Of a stretch of DNA of 64,000 nt, positions 42,764-51,864 are shown in pieces. The notes under the pieces are model-generated. The model worked only from the letters and a program-made list of their open reading frames with translations, was not told the origin of the DNA and ran no database searches. The position numbers and the translations under genes were made by a program. Within the stretch, counting starts at the first letter, position 1, and each line of letters begins with the position of its first letter. The stretch covers positions 371,332-435,331 of the forward strand of contig JAHDIH010000002.1 in NCBI GenBank assembly GCA_020630875.1. Reading direction: 5' to 3'. Origin of the DNA: Deltaproteobacteria bacterium. GTDB taxonomy: Bacteria; Myxococcota_A; Polyangia; Haliangiales; Haliangiaceae.

Positions 42764-44323
42764 TTAGTTTGTTGGCATTTGGTATTTGGCTTTGTCTTCG
42801 ACAGTGAGTTGCGCCGAGTTATTACTCGCGGCTTTCATTCCATCCACGAGTAGTTTTAGTGAGTCTGCAGAAGACTCGAGCGTCATCGTAGCCGTTTGTT
42901 GTTCAAACTTTACGCCAATGCGCATTGGCGCAGCTTTGGATGCAGCTGCGAGATCTTTCTTTTCAGCGTTAGCGTTCTTTAGAAAGACCGACGGCTTGAT
43001 GTATCCGATCATCGATTCCTTAGTGCTTTTGGCCTCGTTCCATATCTTACTGAGAGCACCAGAGGTCGTCCCTTTCTTGTAACGAATGGATTTGATTTGT
43101 TTCTTGAGAGAATCATTTTCACCGAACAGTAAGTAATCACCGTACGCGCCCCAACTAACGTCGATGTTTTGGCGAGCATTTTTGCAACCGGGTTGTTTGC
43201 TCGTTAGTTTATACTTCTGCGTTTTTATCAGTCCTCCGTAAGACTTGCTAAGCTTTACTTTACCTTTGGCATCGTATTGGCAAGGACGGTCAGACGTATC
43301 CAGCTTAGGAGTGACCCGCGCAATGACGTTGGTGGCATTGGCGACTTCGTAAACTGCCACCGATTTATCGAGACTCGTTGTTCCTGCGGTTGCACCATCG
43401 AATACGGCTTGTACATCTTCTGCAGAGAACCCTTTCATTTGGCTTCCCGATAAATTGGAAATGGCTTTTGCAAAATCTGGATAATCTTTCATTCCCGCCA
43501 TTCTCCATGCTACCACCATTTCATCCCCTGCCCCTAGCACTGGCACAGCTAAGGGACTCGCAGGCTTTTGCTTCTCGAAGAACTGGTGCATTCCTGATTT
43601 AGCCAATGACAAGAGGTCAAGTTTCAATTTCACGTTTGCCGCAGTTTTGTCGAACAGTACTTCAATCGTTAATTTTTCAGCATCGTCAGCTGTGTTGGAC
43701 AATGTTCTGGCTAGTTGTTCTTCTGGACTCGTTCTGCCCACTCCCCCACTTACTTCTTTTCCAAATTCTTTGCTCATTTCTTCAAATGCCGCTTTGTACA
43801 TGACGGCAGTCGGTACGTTGGGAAACGGCGTCGCTACGAACTTCTTGGCGTGTTCGATACCGGCAACCAACGCAGCTTCTTCGCCTAGTATCGTAAAGTT
43901 TCCGATCGAACGATATTTCATTTCGGGGGGCAGCTGATTTTTCAGTAGTTGCATGTCAGAAACCGACACCACGACGAGAATATGCGGATTTTCTCCGCGG
44001 GCTTTTCGCGGTAGAATCAGTCCTGCGGGTTTACTCAAATCGATGCCAACGCTCGGAGCCATCATCACCGCCATTGCTAACTGAGCGAATTGAGGATCAA
44101 TCGCTTTACCGAAAGTGGTCAGCTGTTGGATGAACTCTGCGGGTTGGGCGATCGCCACCGTTCCGTAGAGCGGAGTAGGGACGCTTTTGAGTTCAGGAAG
44201 TGTCGCATTTTCTGCAACAATTTCTTTCACATCAGCTTCCGGTGGCATTTCAGGGCTTTGGGCTCTGTTTTTGGAACACGCTGAGATGGAGAAAACGACC
44301 GCGAGAATCACAATTCTAAGCAT
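42764..44323 (-). CDS. Putative lipoprotein of unknown function
   Basis: A 519-residue lipoprotein with signal MLRIVILAVVFSISACS. The mature chain has two similar halves rich in Leu, Val and Ala with regular GTVAIAQPAEFIQQL and VVSVSDMQLLKNQLP-type segments. Cysteines are few (DRPCQYD and PGCKN). The general look is of a DUF3352-like periplasmic protein but I cannot assign it. A 6-bp GC-rich inverted repeat (CCGCCC/GGGCGG, 44346-44364) is just upstream of its start, in the divergent control region with the EF-G gene. Confidence 0.6.
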   Translation of the reverse strand: MLRIVILAVVFSISACSKNRAQSPEMPPEADVKEIVAENATLPELKSVPTPLYGTVAIAQPAEFIQQLTTFGKAIDPQFAQLAMAVMMAPSVGIDLSKPAGLILPRKARGENPHILVVVSVSDMQLLKNQLPPEMKYRSIGNFTILGEEAALVAGIEHAKKFVATPFPNVPTAVMYKAAFEEMSKEFGKEVSGGVGRTSPEEQLARTLSNTADDAEKLTIEVLFDKTAANVKLKLDLLSLAKSGMHQFFEKQKPASPLAVPVLGAGDEMVVAWRMAGMKDYPDFAKAISNLSGSQMKGFSAEDVQAVFDGATAGTTSLDKSVAVYEVANATNVIARVTPKLDTSDRPCQYDAKGKVKLSKSYGGLIKTQKYKLTSKQPGCKNARQNIDVSWGAYGDYLLFGENDSLKKQIKSIRYKKGTTSGALSKIWNEAKSTKESMIGYIKPSVFLKNANAEKKDLAAASKAAPMRIGVKFEQQTATMTLESSADSLKLLVDGMKAASNNSAQLTVEDKAKYQMPTN

Positions 44324-44405
44324 GAGGTACGCTACATCCGGACCGCCGCCCTGTCATCGGGCGGAATGAGAATTGTGGCTTGATTTTGATTCAGGTAGCT
44401 ATCCC

Positions 44406-44433
44406 TTGACGAAGCTCGCCCAATCAGCATACT
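44406..44433 (+). promoter_or_regulatory. Promoter of the EF-G gene
   Basis: TTGACG (44406-44411) and CATACT (44428-44433) with a 16-base spacer give five and four matches to the sigma-70 hexamers. They lie just ahead of the AAGGAG ribosome-binding site (44447-44452). Confidence 0.45.
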
Positions 44434-44459
44434 GGCCCAGATCACTAAGGAGATAGATC

Positions 44460-46547
44460 GTGAGTTTTAATCTAGACATCGTTCGAAACATTGGAATTTC
44501 TGCCCACGTGGACAGTGGCAAAACTACGCTTACTGAGCGGATTCTTTTTTACACCAATCGTATCCATGCCATTCATGACGTTCGCGGAAAAGATGGCGTC
44601 GGCGCAAAGATGGACTCCATGGAGCTCGAGCGAGAGCGTGGAATTACAATTGCTTCTGCTGCAACGTACTGCGAGTGGAAAGACCATCACATCAATATTA
44701 TTGATACTCCTGGCCACGTTGACTTCACTGTCGAAGTAGAGCGATCCCTTCGCGTACTCGACGGTGCGGTATTGGTTCTTTGTTCTGTCGCTGGCGTTCA
44801 GTCGCAGTCGTACACCGTTGACCGGCAAATGAAACGTTATGGTGTTCCGCGAGTTGCATTCGTTAATAAATGCGATCGAACAGGTGCAAACCCACTTAAA
44901 GTTAAAGATCAGCTTATCGAAAAACTGGGCCACAACGCAGTAATGATGCAATTACCGATCGGACTAGAAGACGATCATCGTGGCGTCATCGATTTGATCA
45001 AAATGAAAGGGTACACTTTCCATGGCGACAATGGTGAAGAAATCAAAGAGATTGAAATACCTGAAGATCAAGTCGCAGAAGCCAAAGAGTATCGTGAGAT
45101 TCTTCTAGATGCTGCATCGATGTTTAACGACGATTTGATGGAAGCCGTGATGGAAGAGCGTGCGACGGAAGAGCAAGTCAAAGCAGCTCTCCGGGAAGCC
45201 ACCATCGCCCAAAAAATTACTCCGGTGTACCTTGGTTCCGCATACAAGAACAAAGGCGTTCAAAAACTTCTTGATGGTGTATTGGATTTTCTTCCGAACC
45301 CCAAAGAGATTAAGAACGTTGCTCTTGATCTGGACAAAGACGAAGCAGAAGTACCGCTTTTCTCAGACGTAGAAAAACCACTAGTTCTTCTTGCTTTCAA
45401 ACTAGAAGACGGACGCTACGGACAGCTAACGTACATGCGACTCTATCAAGGGACGCTCAAAAAAGACGACTTTATCATCAACACGACCACCGGTAAGAAA
45501 CACAAGGTTGGTCGTTTGGTTCGGATGCACTCTGACGACAAAGAGGACATCACGGAAACTGGCGCCGGTGACATTGTTGCGGTCTTTGGAATCGATTGCA
45601 GCTCTGGTGATACTTTCACCGATGGAACAATGAACGTCGCGATGACTACTATGTTTGTTCCTAGTCCGGTGATCTCTGTGGCAATTCGACCAAAAGATAG
45701 TGCTGCTGAGACAAAGATGTCCAAAGCAATTCATCGCTTCACTCGTGAGGACCCGACCTTCCGCGTTCGTGTAGACAGCGAATCGAATGAAACCATCATT
45801 TCTGGAATGGGAGAACTTCATCTCGAGGTATACATCGAGCGAATGAAGCGGGAATACGGAGCGGAAGTTGAAACTTCGCCACCACAAGTTGCCTACCGCG
45901 AAACAATCTCGAAGCGCGCTGAGTTTGACTACACCCACAAGAAGCAAACTGGTGGTTCTGGGCAGTACGGTCGCGTAGTTGGTTACATGGAGCCGAATGA
46001 CGAGGAAAACTACACCTTTATCGATAAGATTAAGGGTGGTGTTATTCCACGTGAGTTCATTCCTTCTTGCGACAAAGGTTTCAAATCCATGATGGAAAAA
46101 GGAATGTTAACTGGTTATCCGGTACAGAACGTCAGAGTAGAAATCAACGATGGTAACAACCACGCGGTGGACTCCTCTGACAACGCATTCCAAGCTGCCG
46201 CACGTGGAGCCTGGCGTGAGACCTATGGAAAAGCTGGTCCGAAACTTCTTGAGCCACTTATGAAGGTGGAAGTGGAATCGCCTACAGAGTTCTCTGGCGC
46301 GGTGCTAAAAACACTTATGCAACGCCGTGGAATGGTCGTTGATTCTTCCGAGGACGGAAGCATGGCAAGAGTGGAAGCAAACGTTCCTTTGGCAGAAATG
46401 TTTGGATACTCCAACGACCTTCGTTCGAGCACACAAGGCAAAGCTGAATTCACGATGGAGTTCAACAAGTACGCCGAAGTGCCTGCAGCTCTCGCAGAAG
46501 AAATCATCGCAAAGATTAAAAAGCAGCGAGAAGAAGAAAAGAAGTAA
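44460..46547 (+). CDS. fusA: Elongation factor G, spd/mitochondrial-like type
   Basis: A 695-residue EF-G starting at GTG 44460, seven bases after AAGGAG. GTPase motifs are [14 protein letters not shown] (G1), [15 protein letters not shown] (G3) and NKCD (G4). Domains II-V are complete, and the highly conserved [12 protein letters not shown] and [20 protein letters not shown] regions are present. The P-loop has Ser (HVDSGKTT) instead of the Ala of bacterial EF-G, and [22 protein letters not shown] closely matches the mitochondrial EF-G1 style. This fits the spdEFG1 group known from spirochaetes, planctomycetes and deltaproteobacteria. It is monocistronic and outside any str operon. The main translocase could be another copy elsewhere. 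Confidence 0.93.
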   Translation: MSFNLDIVRNIGISAHVDSGKTTLTERILFYTNRIHAIHDVRGKDGVGAKMDSMELERERGITIASAATYCEWKDHHINIIDTPGHVDFTVEVERSLRVLDGAVLVLCSVAGVQSQSYTVDRQMKRYGVPRVAFVNKCDRTGANPLKVKDQLIEKLGHNAVMMQLPIGLEDDHRGVIDLIKMKGYTFHGDNGEEIKEIEIPEDQVAEAKEYREILLDAASMFNDDLMEAVMEERATEEQVKAALREATIAQKITPVYLGSAYKNKGVQKLLDGVLDFLPNPKEIKNVALDLDKDEAEVPLFSDVEKPLVLLAFKLEDGRYGQLTYMRLYQGTLKKDDFIINTTTGKKHKVGRLVRMHSDDKEDITETGAGDIVAVFGIDCSSGDTFTDGTMNVAMTTMFVPSPVISVAIRPKDSAAETKMSKAIHRFTREDPTFRVRVDSESNETIISGMGELHLEVYIERMKREYGAEVETSPPQVAYRETISKRAEFDYTHKKQTGGSGQYGRVVGYMEPNDEENYTFIDKIKGGVIPREFIPSCDKGFKSMMEKGMLTGYPVQNVRVEINDGNNHAVDSSDNAFQAAARGAWRETYGKAGPKLLEPLMKVEVESPTEFSGAVLKTLMQRRGMVVDSSEDGSMARVEANVPLAEMFGYSNDLRSSTQGKAEFTMEFNKYAEVPAALAEEIIAKIKKQREEEKK

Positions 46548-46569
46548 ATAGTCCAAATCGGTCTTTACG

Positions 46570-46600
46570 AAAAACGTCCTCTTAGCGAGGGCGTTTTTTT
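46570..46600 (+). terminator. Rho-independent terminator after the EF-G gene
   Basis: AAAAACGTCCTC pairs with GAGGGCGTTTTT around a TTAGC loop (one G-T wobble), followed by a run of seven T residues, 23 bases past the stop. Confidence 0.92.
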
Positions 46601-46663
46601 GTGCCTCTGCGGTATCGTTGGTAAACCAATTGACGATCTAGATTGGCAAGAGTACTCACAGCT

Positions 46664-48916
46664 ATGAAGTTCTGTTTGGCAGTATTGATTTTTGCCGTGG
46701 CGGGGTGCGGACTTACGGAACAAGAAGTTCAACAAAAGATTGGCGATGAATGCATTGTCGCCAAAGAGCGTGCCGCAATAGAAAAATCTATCTCGCTGAA
46801 TCCGACGTATCAGACGCAAAGTTTAGTCAATACAAGTTTTGAGTGGCCCCTTCAGAAAGTCGGATCTCCTCAAGCGGATGACTACTATACGATTTCTGGT
46901 TGGTTTGATAGAGATGGATCTTCTGGCATTTCTGATCGTCAATGCGGCGACCGAACCTACGATGGGCACTCGGGAACGGATATCGCGTTGTGGCCATTTC
47001 CTTGGGCCATGATGGAGGCAGAGGTGGTCGAAGTCATTGCAGCGGCTGACGGAATTATTGCCGCCAAAAGCGACGGCTTCTTTGATCAATACTGCAGTTG
47101 GGTCGCTTCGAGTACCGCCAATTATGTGGTGATTCAACATGGAGATGGCTCTTTCAGTTGGTACTGGCATTTAAAGAAAGATTCTGTGACCCCAAAGATG
47201 GTAGGCGACTCAGTGGTCCTTGGCGAATACCTAGGACTAGTAGGAAGCTCTGGCGTTTCAAACGGACCACATCTCCACTTTGAAGTGACCGATAGCAACT
47301 TCGTCTCTTTCGATCCGTTTTCTTCTGCCTGTCATGGATCTGACACCTCGTGGGTTGATGAGATTGCCTATGAAGATCCCAACGTCAACCAACTTGTGAT
47401 TACAGCAGCTCCCATTATTTGGCAGCAATGTCCCGCTCCCTCGAACCCTCAAGAAAAAGAAGTATTTGTTCCGGGTGACAGAGGCTACTTTTACGGTTTC
47501 TTTAGGGATGCCCAGCTCGCTGAGATTCAGTCGTTCCACCTGGAAGGTTCTGATGGTCTTGTGTGGAAAAGTTGGAGTAACGTTGCTGGCGATTACTATG
47601 ATTCTTACTGGCATTACAGCTCATTTGTATTTCCAGATGACGCGACCCACGGTCAGTGGAAGTTTGTCGCCAATTATGCTGGAAGTACGGTTACCAACAC
47701 CTTTTCGGTCGAAAACCTTTCCGTACCTAGCTGTGGAGACGGAAATGTTGACGTTGGTGAAGACTGCGATGATGGAAATTCGATTGATGGAGACGGCTGC
47801 TCATCAACGTGTGTACAAGAAGCGATAGGTACCAATTGTTCGAGCCAACTCACCGGTTTTTCGTTGTTGGGAACATCGAATGACTCTGCGTATTTCTTGT
47901 CAAGCACCAAAGTGACGTGGATTGACGCGCAGGCTAGCACAGCAGGGGAAATGGTACAGATTGATGATTCGCAAGAAAATGAATTTTTGCGAAGTCTGTT
48001 ACCTGCGGGAAGCATCTTTTTCATCGGTGCTAGCGATCACTTGGTGGAACAACAATTTCTTTGGAATGAAAGCTCAAGCCTTGGGTATTCCAACTGGGAA
48101 GGACAAAATACAGCGGACAATGACTTCGCTACGATCAATGCGTGGAACGGAAAGTGGGCATTGGAAAGTAAGTGGGTAGAAAGGTATTACGTTGTCGAGA
48201 TCCCTTGTAGGGCTTCCGATGCTCCTATGTGCGGGGATGGAACGATAGAAGCAGGAGAAGAGTGCGATGACGGAAATCTTGCATCGGGAGATGGTTGTTC
48301 ATCAAACTGCACCACAGAGAACCTCTGCGGTAATGGTGTGGTCGATACCATGGAGGAGTGCGACGATGGCAACGTAGCTAGTGGAGATGGTTGTTCTGCG
48401 AATTGTTTGAAAGAACGGATCTGCGGAGATGGCTTTCTTGATACGAACGAAGAATGCGATGATGGCAACGTTGCTAGTGGAGATGGTTGTTCCTCCACTT
48501 GTTTGGCAGAAGTCATTAGCAGTAGTTGCCCGAATCGACTACCTGGATTTTCTCATCTAGGAGATGGGTCAACATCGTCGTACTTTTTGTCTGACCATAA
48601 AGTTAACTGGCTCAACGCAATTGCTGCTGCCAACGCAATGAACTGGCCCCTTGTAGAAATTGAAGATGCTCAAGAAAATGAGTTGATCCGAAGCTGGCTT
48701 GCTCCAGGAAGTATATTTTTTATCGGCGCGAGTGACCATATTGCTGAGGGCGCACTTCTGTGGCACAGCGGCACGCCATTGCAATATGCTAATCTGGAGG
48801 TTTCGAACTCTGCAGATGGTGATTTCATGACGATCAACGCTTGGAACGGAAAATGGGCACTGGAAAGTAAATGGGTAGAAAGACGTTATATCGTTGAGAT
48901 AAATTGCGCACCTTAG
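46664..48916 (+). CDS. M23 peptidase-like lipoprotein with disulfide repeats and two C-type-lectin-like domains
   Basis: The start is ATG 46664, giving signal MKFCLAVLIFAVAGCG (lipobox VAGC); the 750-residue product is modular. An M23 LytM-type domain shows HSGTD (H102, D106), WYWH (H169) and HLHFEV (H203, H205), so its zinc site is complete. After a linker there are four MYXO-type repeats (CGDGNVDVGEDCDDGN...DGDGCSSTC), one before and three after the first lectin-like domain. The two C-type-lectin-like domains (IDAQASTAGEMVQIDDSQENEF... and a second copy) share the end INAWNGKWALESKWVER. The module set suggests cleavage of peptidoglycan, perhaps of other cells, guided by carbohydrate binding. 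Duplications are very recent at the DNA level. Confidence 0.86.
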   Translation: MKFCLAVLIFAVAGCGLTEQEVQQKIGDECIVAKERAAIEKSISLNPTYQTQSLVNTSFEWPLQKVGSPQADDYYTISGWFDRDGSSGISDRQCGDRTYDGHSGTDIALWPFPWAMMEAEVVEVIAAADGIIAAKSDGFFDQYCSWVASSTANYVVIQHGDGSFSWYWHLKKDSVTPKMVGDSVVLGEYLGLVGSSGVSNGPHLHFEVTDSNFVSFDPFSSACHGSDTSWVDEIAYEDPNVNQLVITAAPIIWQQCPAPSNPQEKEVFVPGDRGYFYGFFRDAQLAEIQSFHLEGSDGLVWKSWSNVAGDYYDSYWHYSSFVFPDDATHGQWKFVANYAGSTVTNTFSVENLSVPSCGDGNVDVGEDCDDGNSIDGDGCSSTCVQEAIGTNCSSQLTGFSLLGTSNDSAYFLSSTKVTWIDAQASTAGEMVQIDDSQENEFLRSLLPAGSIFFIGASDHLVEQQFLWNESSSLGYSNWEGQNTADNDFATINAWNGKWALESKWVERYYVVEIPCRASDAPMCGDGTIEAGEECDDGNLASGDGCSSNCTTENLCGNGVVDTMEECDDGNVASGDGCSANCLKERICGDGFLDTNEECDDGNVASGDGCSSTCLAEVISSSCPNRLPGFSHLGDGSTSSYFLSDHKVNWLNAIAAANAMNWPLVEIEDAQENELIRSWLAPGSIFFIGASDHIAEGALLWHSGTPLQYANLEVSNSADGDFMTINAWNGKWALESKWVERRYIVEINCAP

Positions 48917-48983
48917 TCGTTGGTCAATATCTCCAGTACATAAACCTCATCGCTGCTCAAGTATTGACGTTGTTCAACGCGAA

Positions 48984-49015
48984 AGGAGCTATCAATGAAG
49001 GCACTGATAGCTCCT
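48984..49015. repeat. Perfect 11-bp inverted repeat between convergent genes
   Basis: AGGAGCTATCA (48984-48994) and TGATAGCTCCT (49005-49015) with a 10-base loop are located in the 112-base space between the M23/lectin gene and the minus-strand lipoprotein. No T-run is adjacent. It may be a bidirectional terminator hairpin. Confidence 0.6.
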
Positions 49016-49028
49016 AAGTTGCGAGCGA

Positions 49029-49862
49029 CTACTGAATCGTCACTGTACCGCTAGGCACACTGCCAAGGTTTTGACCGAAATCTTCTAGGGTCCCCACTGC
49101 GCCGGACATGGCATCGATTACCAAGGGTTTAATTGCGAATGGTGCCGCTGAGTCATCAGGAACAGGTTCTACGCTGATAACCACGGTTCTTCCCGTGACA
49201 TCGATTGCTGGATTGATGAAGTCTTGCCCAGGAAAGGGAGGTGCAGCGTCTGGGCCCGCGGTAGGACCTGCGCCGTCGCTGTCAGCTGCTGCCGGATCGG
49301 AAAAGGTTCCTGTAGAGATAGGTCCGTTATCACCCACAACCCAACCTTCGTACGTCCATCCAGCAGGCAGAGTTGGCAAAGACAGAGAGGCGGCGGGACC
49401 TGTTGGGTCTAAGAACCAAACGCCATTGGTATCGTCTGTACCGTCAGCTGCTGTAGTGGGCGTCGCTAGTATTGCGCCACCAGCGGCATTTGAAAAGTCG
49501 GTTCCTAGCGCGGCACCGTGCGCTGTCGAGAGTTGCGCTTCATCTGCGCTGAAGTCCCCACCCAAAACCTTTACATCGGATGGACCTGGGTCTGCATCAG
49601 GTTCTGGTTCGATGGTCAACACGTATGCTGCAGGCGTCTCGTCAGTTTCAAAGTTGGAGATAACCGAGGGGTCGGAAAATCGTCCAGTAGAAATGGGAGT
49701 TCCATCTACGATTATCCATCCTTCGTAAACGTATCCGGCTCCGAGTGGTTCGAGTCCAGAAAAGCTAGCTCCGTAGCTCGCTGTGGCTACTTCAGTTTCA
49801 GTGGAATCCCCACACGCTGCGATAGCGAAGATGCCGATGGTAGTAATAAGTGAAAATTTCAT
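49029..49862 (-). CDS. Lipoprotein with two copies of a beta domain
   Basis: A 277-residue lipoprotein with signal MKFSLITTIGIFAIAACG. Two similar domains are recognisable by YVYEGWIIVDGTPISTGRFSDP and WTYEGWVVGDNGPISTGTFSDP, each followed by a VLTIEPEPD / VVISVEPVPD strand. The composition is acidic and rich in Ala, Gly and Pro, like secreted beta-sandwich proteins, and there is a loose likeness to anti-sigma-K-type domains. The function is unknown. The 5' flank is a 260-base AT-rich divergent region. Confidence 0.65.
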   Translation of the reverse strand: MKFSLITTIGIFAIAACGDSTETEVATASYGASFSGLEPLGAGYVYEGWIIVDGTPISTGRFSDPSVISNFETDETPAAYVLTIEPEPDADPGPSDVKVLGGDFSADEAQLSTAHGAALGTDFSNAAGGAILATPTTAADGTDDTNGVWFLDPTGPAASLSLPTLPAGWTYEGWVVGDNGPISTGTFSDPAAADSDGAGPTAGPDAAPPFPGQDFINPAIDVTGRTVVISVEPVPDDSAAPFAIKPLVIDAMSGAVGTLEDFGQNLGSVPSGTVTIQ

Positions 49863-50070
49863 AAGTTGTTTCCTTTCGTTTCAAAAACACTACAGCGACC
49901 TAATCAAAGGGTCGATTAAGGATTACGGAACGGACAATGTTAAATTTGGTATCAATTGCTATATTTCCACCCTACTTGTCATGGTTTGGTCCCATTGGTC
50001 CCATTCCACAAAATAAAACGAACCATTATAAAATATTTTCGTAACGAATTTGAAATGTAGGCAAAAAAGT

Positions 50071-50099
50071 AATGCCAAATAACCGATGGAATTGGCATT
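50071..50099. promoter_or_regulatory. Inverted repeat upstream of the molybdoenzyme gene
   Basis: Perfect 8-bp arms AATGCCAA (50071-50078) and TTGGCATT (50092-50099) with a 13-base spacer lie 23 bases before the start codon at 50123. This is a good place for a repressor or activator. A tandem GGTCCCATT pair (about 49988-50005) lies further upstream in the same AT-rich gap. Confidence 0.4.
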
Positions 50100-50122
50100 C
50101 TCGATCGCTTACTCTTAGAGGC

Positions 50123-50812
50123 ATGGAACGGAAGGACAGACGCTGGTTTTTAGGTGCTTTAGCGGGCACTACCGCAGTCGGGATGGGAGGGTTTATGTAC
50201 GTCAAGGCCGATAGGGCAGAAGCAGAAGCTGCTCGTAAAGCCAAACGACCCGATGGAAAGTCTCGGTTGCCTCCTGGTCAAAAGTTGATCAAGACGCTTC
50301 GCCCCATGGGAGGCAAACCAGGCAAACCAAAAGCAAAAGACTTTAAACTCAAGGTTCACGGTCTGGTAAAAAATGAAATCACTGTCGACTTCAATCAGCT
50401 CTACAAGCTACCTCAAGTGAAGCAAACTTGTGACGTCCATTGCGTGACGCGGTGGACGGTATTAGATGCTGTTTTTCATGGAGTTAAGATCAAAGACTTG
50501 CTCTCTGCCGCCGGAGGAACTACCGAAAAGGCTAAGTACATCATTTTTGAGGCGGCTCATGGCTATACCGCTAACTTGCCTTTGGCTGCTGCGACCAAAG
50601 ATAATTGTATTGTCGCGTATCGATATAATAATCGTTTTCTAAAAGTAGCGCACGGGGCACCGGTTCGAGCAATCATTCCCGATCACTACTTTTGGAAGAG
50701 TGCTAAGTGGCTTACTGGTATTCGGGTCTCTGAGTTTGATGAGAGAGGGTATTGGGAAACTAGAGGTTATCACAATTACGCGGATCCCTGGAAAGAGCAA
50801 CGCTACTCGTGA
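50123..50812 (+). CDS. Tat-exported molybdopterin-dependent oxidoreductase (MsrP/sulfite-oxidase-like)
   Basis: I chose the ATG at 50123 (MERKDRRWFLGALAG), because it places a twin-arginine signal at the N-terminus; an in-frame ATG at 50072 lies further upstream and covers the operator-like repeat. The 229-residue mature-type core has the sulfite-oxidase-fold signature TCDVHCVTRW, whose C107 is the expected molybdenum ligand. Segments FKLKVHGLV, LSAAGG and GAPVRAIIPDHYFWKSAKWL are also family-typical. It would act in the periplasm as a reductase or oxidase of small oxidised substrates, such as methionine sulfoxide. The downstream PepSY membrane protein overlaps by four bases and is the likely electron partner. 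Confidence 0.85.
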   Translation: MERKDRRWFLGALAGTTAVGMGGFMYVKADRAEAEAARKAKRPDGKSRLPPGQKLIKTLRPMGGKPGKPKAKDFKLKVHGLVKNEITVDFNQLYKLPQVKQTCDVHCVTRWTVLDAVFHGVKIKDLLSAAGGTTEKAKYIIFEAAHGYTANLPLAAATKDNCIVAYRYNNRFLKVAHGAPVRAIIPDHYFWKSAKWLTGIRVSEFDERGYWETRGYHNYADPWKEQRYS

Positions 50813-51387
50813 AAGTACCTCTTTCGAAACGTATTAAGAAGCGATGGCGTGCTTGGTTGCGAATTGTTCATCGAGATGCTGGGTACTTGATTGTAGGGCT
50901 AACGGTAATTTATGCGGCTTCTGGAATCGCGCTAAACCATCTCGAAGAGTGGGGCGATATTGAAACGGTAGAAGAGGTGCGCGAAGTGCAACTAAGTTTA
51001 GTTGGACAAACCGGAGATGAAATAGCCGAGGAGGTGGCTCAACTGTTATCTGTAGAAGGCGAGTTGATTTCCAAGGAGCAACTTGGACCAATGGTAACCC
51101 TCGCCTTTCCAGATCGAGAGGTTGTGATTGATATCGACACCGGCCTTGCGTCAGAAACGAAAAGAGAACGGCGTTTTGTCATCGGAGCTCTTATGTGGCT
51201 TCACCGTGCTCGCGGAAAAAAGGCATGGAAATATTTTTCCGATGTCTTTGCCATATTTTTGATCCTTATGGCCGTATCCGGAATGTTTATGCTCAAAGGA
51301 AAAAAGGGATTTTGGGGGAGGGGAATGTTCTTGGTCGGACTAGGAATCGCGATTCCTGTTGCTTACATTTATCTCGTTGGTTCGTGA
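50809..51387 (+). CDS. PepSY-type membrane protein, partner of the molybdoenzyme
   Basis: A 192-residue protein starting at GTG 50809. Three hydrophobic segments are visible: LIVGLTVIYAASGIAL near the N-terminus, FAIFLILMAVSGMFML and LVGLGIAIPVAYIYLVG at the end. Between the first two is a periplasmic part with a PepSY-like alpha/beta pattern (VQLSLVGQTGDEIAEEVAQLL). Histidines sit at the membrane edges (RIVHRDAGY, NHLEEW, LMWLHRARGKKAWKYFSD), which could ligate haem. This is similar in layout to PepSY-associated membrane proteins and would replace MsrQ in the electron route. It is co-translated with the molybdoenzyme. Confidence 0.72.
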   Translation: MKVPLSKRIKKRWRAWLRIVHRDAGYLIVGLTVIYAASGIALNHLEEWGDIETVEEVREVQLSLVGQTGDEIAEEVAQLLSVEGELISKEQLGPMVTLAFPDREVVIDIDTGLASETKRERRFVIGALMWLHRARGKKAWKYFSDVFAIFLILMAVSGMFMLKGKKGFWGRGMFLVGLGIAIPVAYIYLVGS

Positions 51388-51388
51388 C

Positions 51389-51766
51389 TCAGCCCGCGCG
51401 CTGAACGGGACCGGACCCCTCTGCTGCGACATAGCATTCGCCGGACTCTCGGATATTCCAGTTAGGATAGCCAATCATCGCTTCTGCGGGAATTTCGTGC
51501 CACCTACCAAAGAGTTTAACCTTGAGGTTGGCTCCAATTTTGGTAACCAATTCGAAGTTGCCATAACCATCGGTATTTGCAGCTGCACCGTCGGTGTATA
51601 CTACAGCATTGGCGACGGGAACGTCATCGACTAGCAGACAGCCGTAGACGTAGATGGTCTGAATGACGCCGTGGCTTTCGTGGCGTTGGTACTTCTGGGT
51701 AGGAGCATCCTTAATAGCCATGGAAACAAGCTTGAAACTCTCAGGTATTGAATGTTCTTCATTCAT
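51389..51766 (-). CDS. Small beta-rich protein of unknown function
   Basis: A 125-residue product without a signal peptide. Its core YVYGCLLVDDVPVANAVVYTDGAAANTDGYGNFELVTKIG looks like a carboxypeptidase regulatory-like or transthyretin-like beta domain, in which the NTDGYGNF turn is typical. It starts 98 bases from the plus-strand membrane protein at 51865 and its stop is one base past the PepSY gene. I cannot assign a role. Confidence 0.5.
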   Translation of the reverse strand: MNEEHSIPESFKLVSMAIKDAPTQKYQRHESHGVIQTIYVYGCLLVDDVPVANAVVYTDGAAANTDGYGNFELVTKIGANLKVKLFGRWHEIPAEAMIGYPNWNIRESGECYVAAEGSGPVQRAG

Positions 51767-51864
51767 GCCTCCAAACTACATTCTCTCACAGTGTCGGTCA
51801 AGGTGTTATTTTCGATTGCCTTAATAAACGTTGTAAATTCATAGCTTTATGATAGCCTACAGTC

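Noticed and set aside
44472-44951. Open frame antisense to EF-G
   Set aside because: Shadow of a highly biased conserved gene; no start signal and no recognisable motif.
48220-48510. Repeats in the M23/lectin gene as a CRISPR array
   Set aside because: The repeats are coding disulfide modules (CDDGN) with no unique spacers.
49863-50070. AT-rich region as an origin or an attachment site
   Set aside because: No DnaA-box cluster, integrase or flanking direct repeat seen; it is a normal divergent promoter region.
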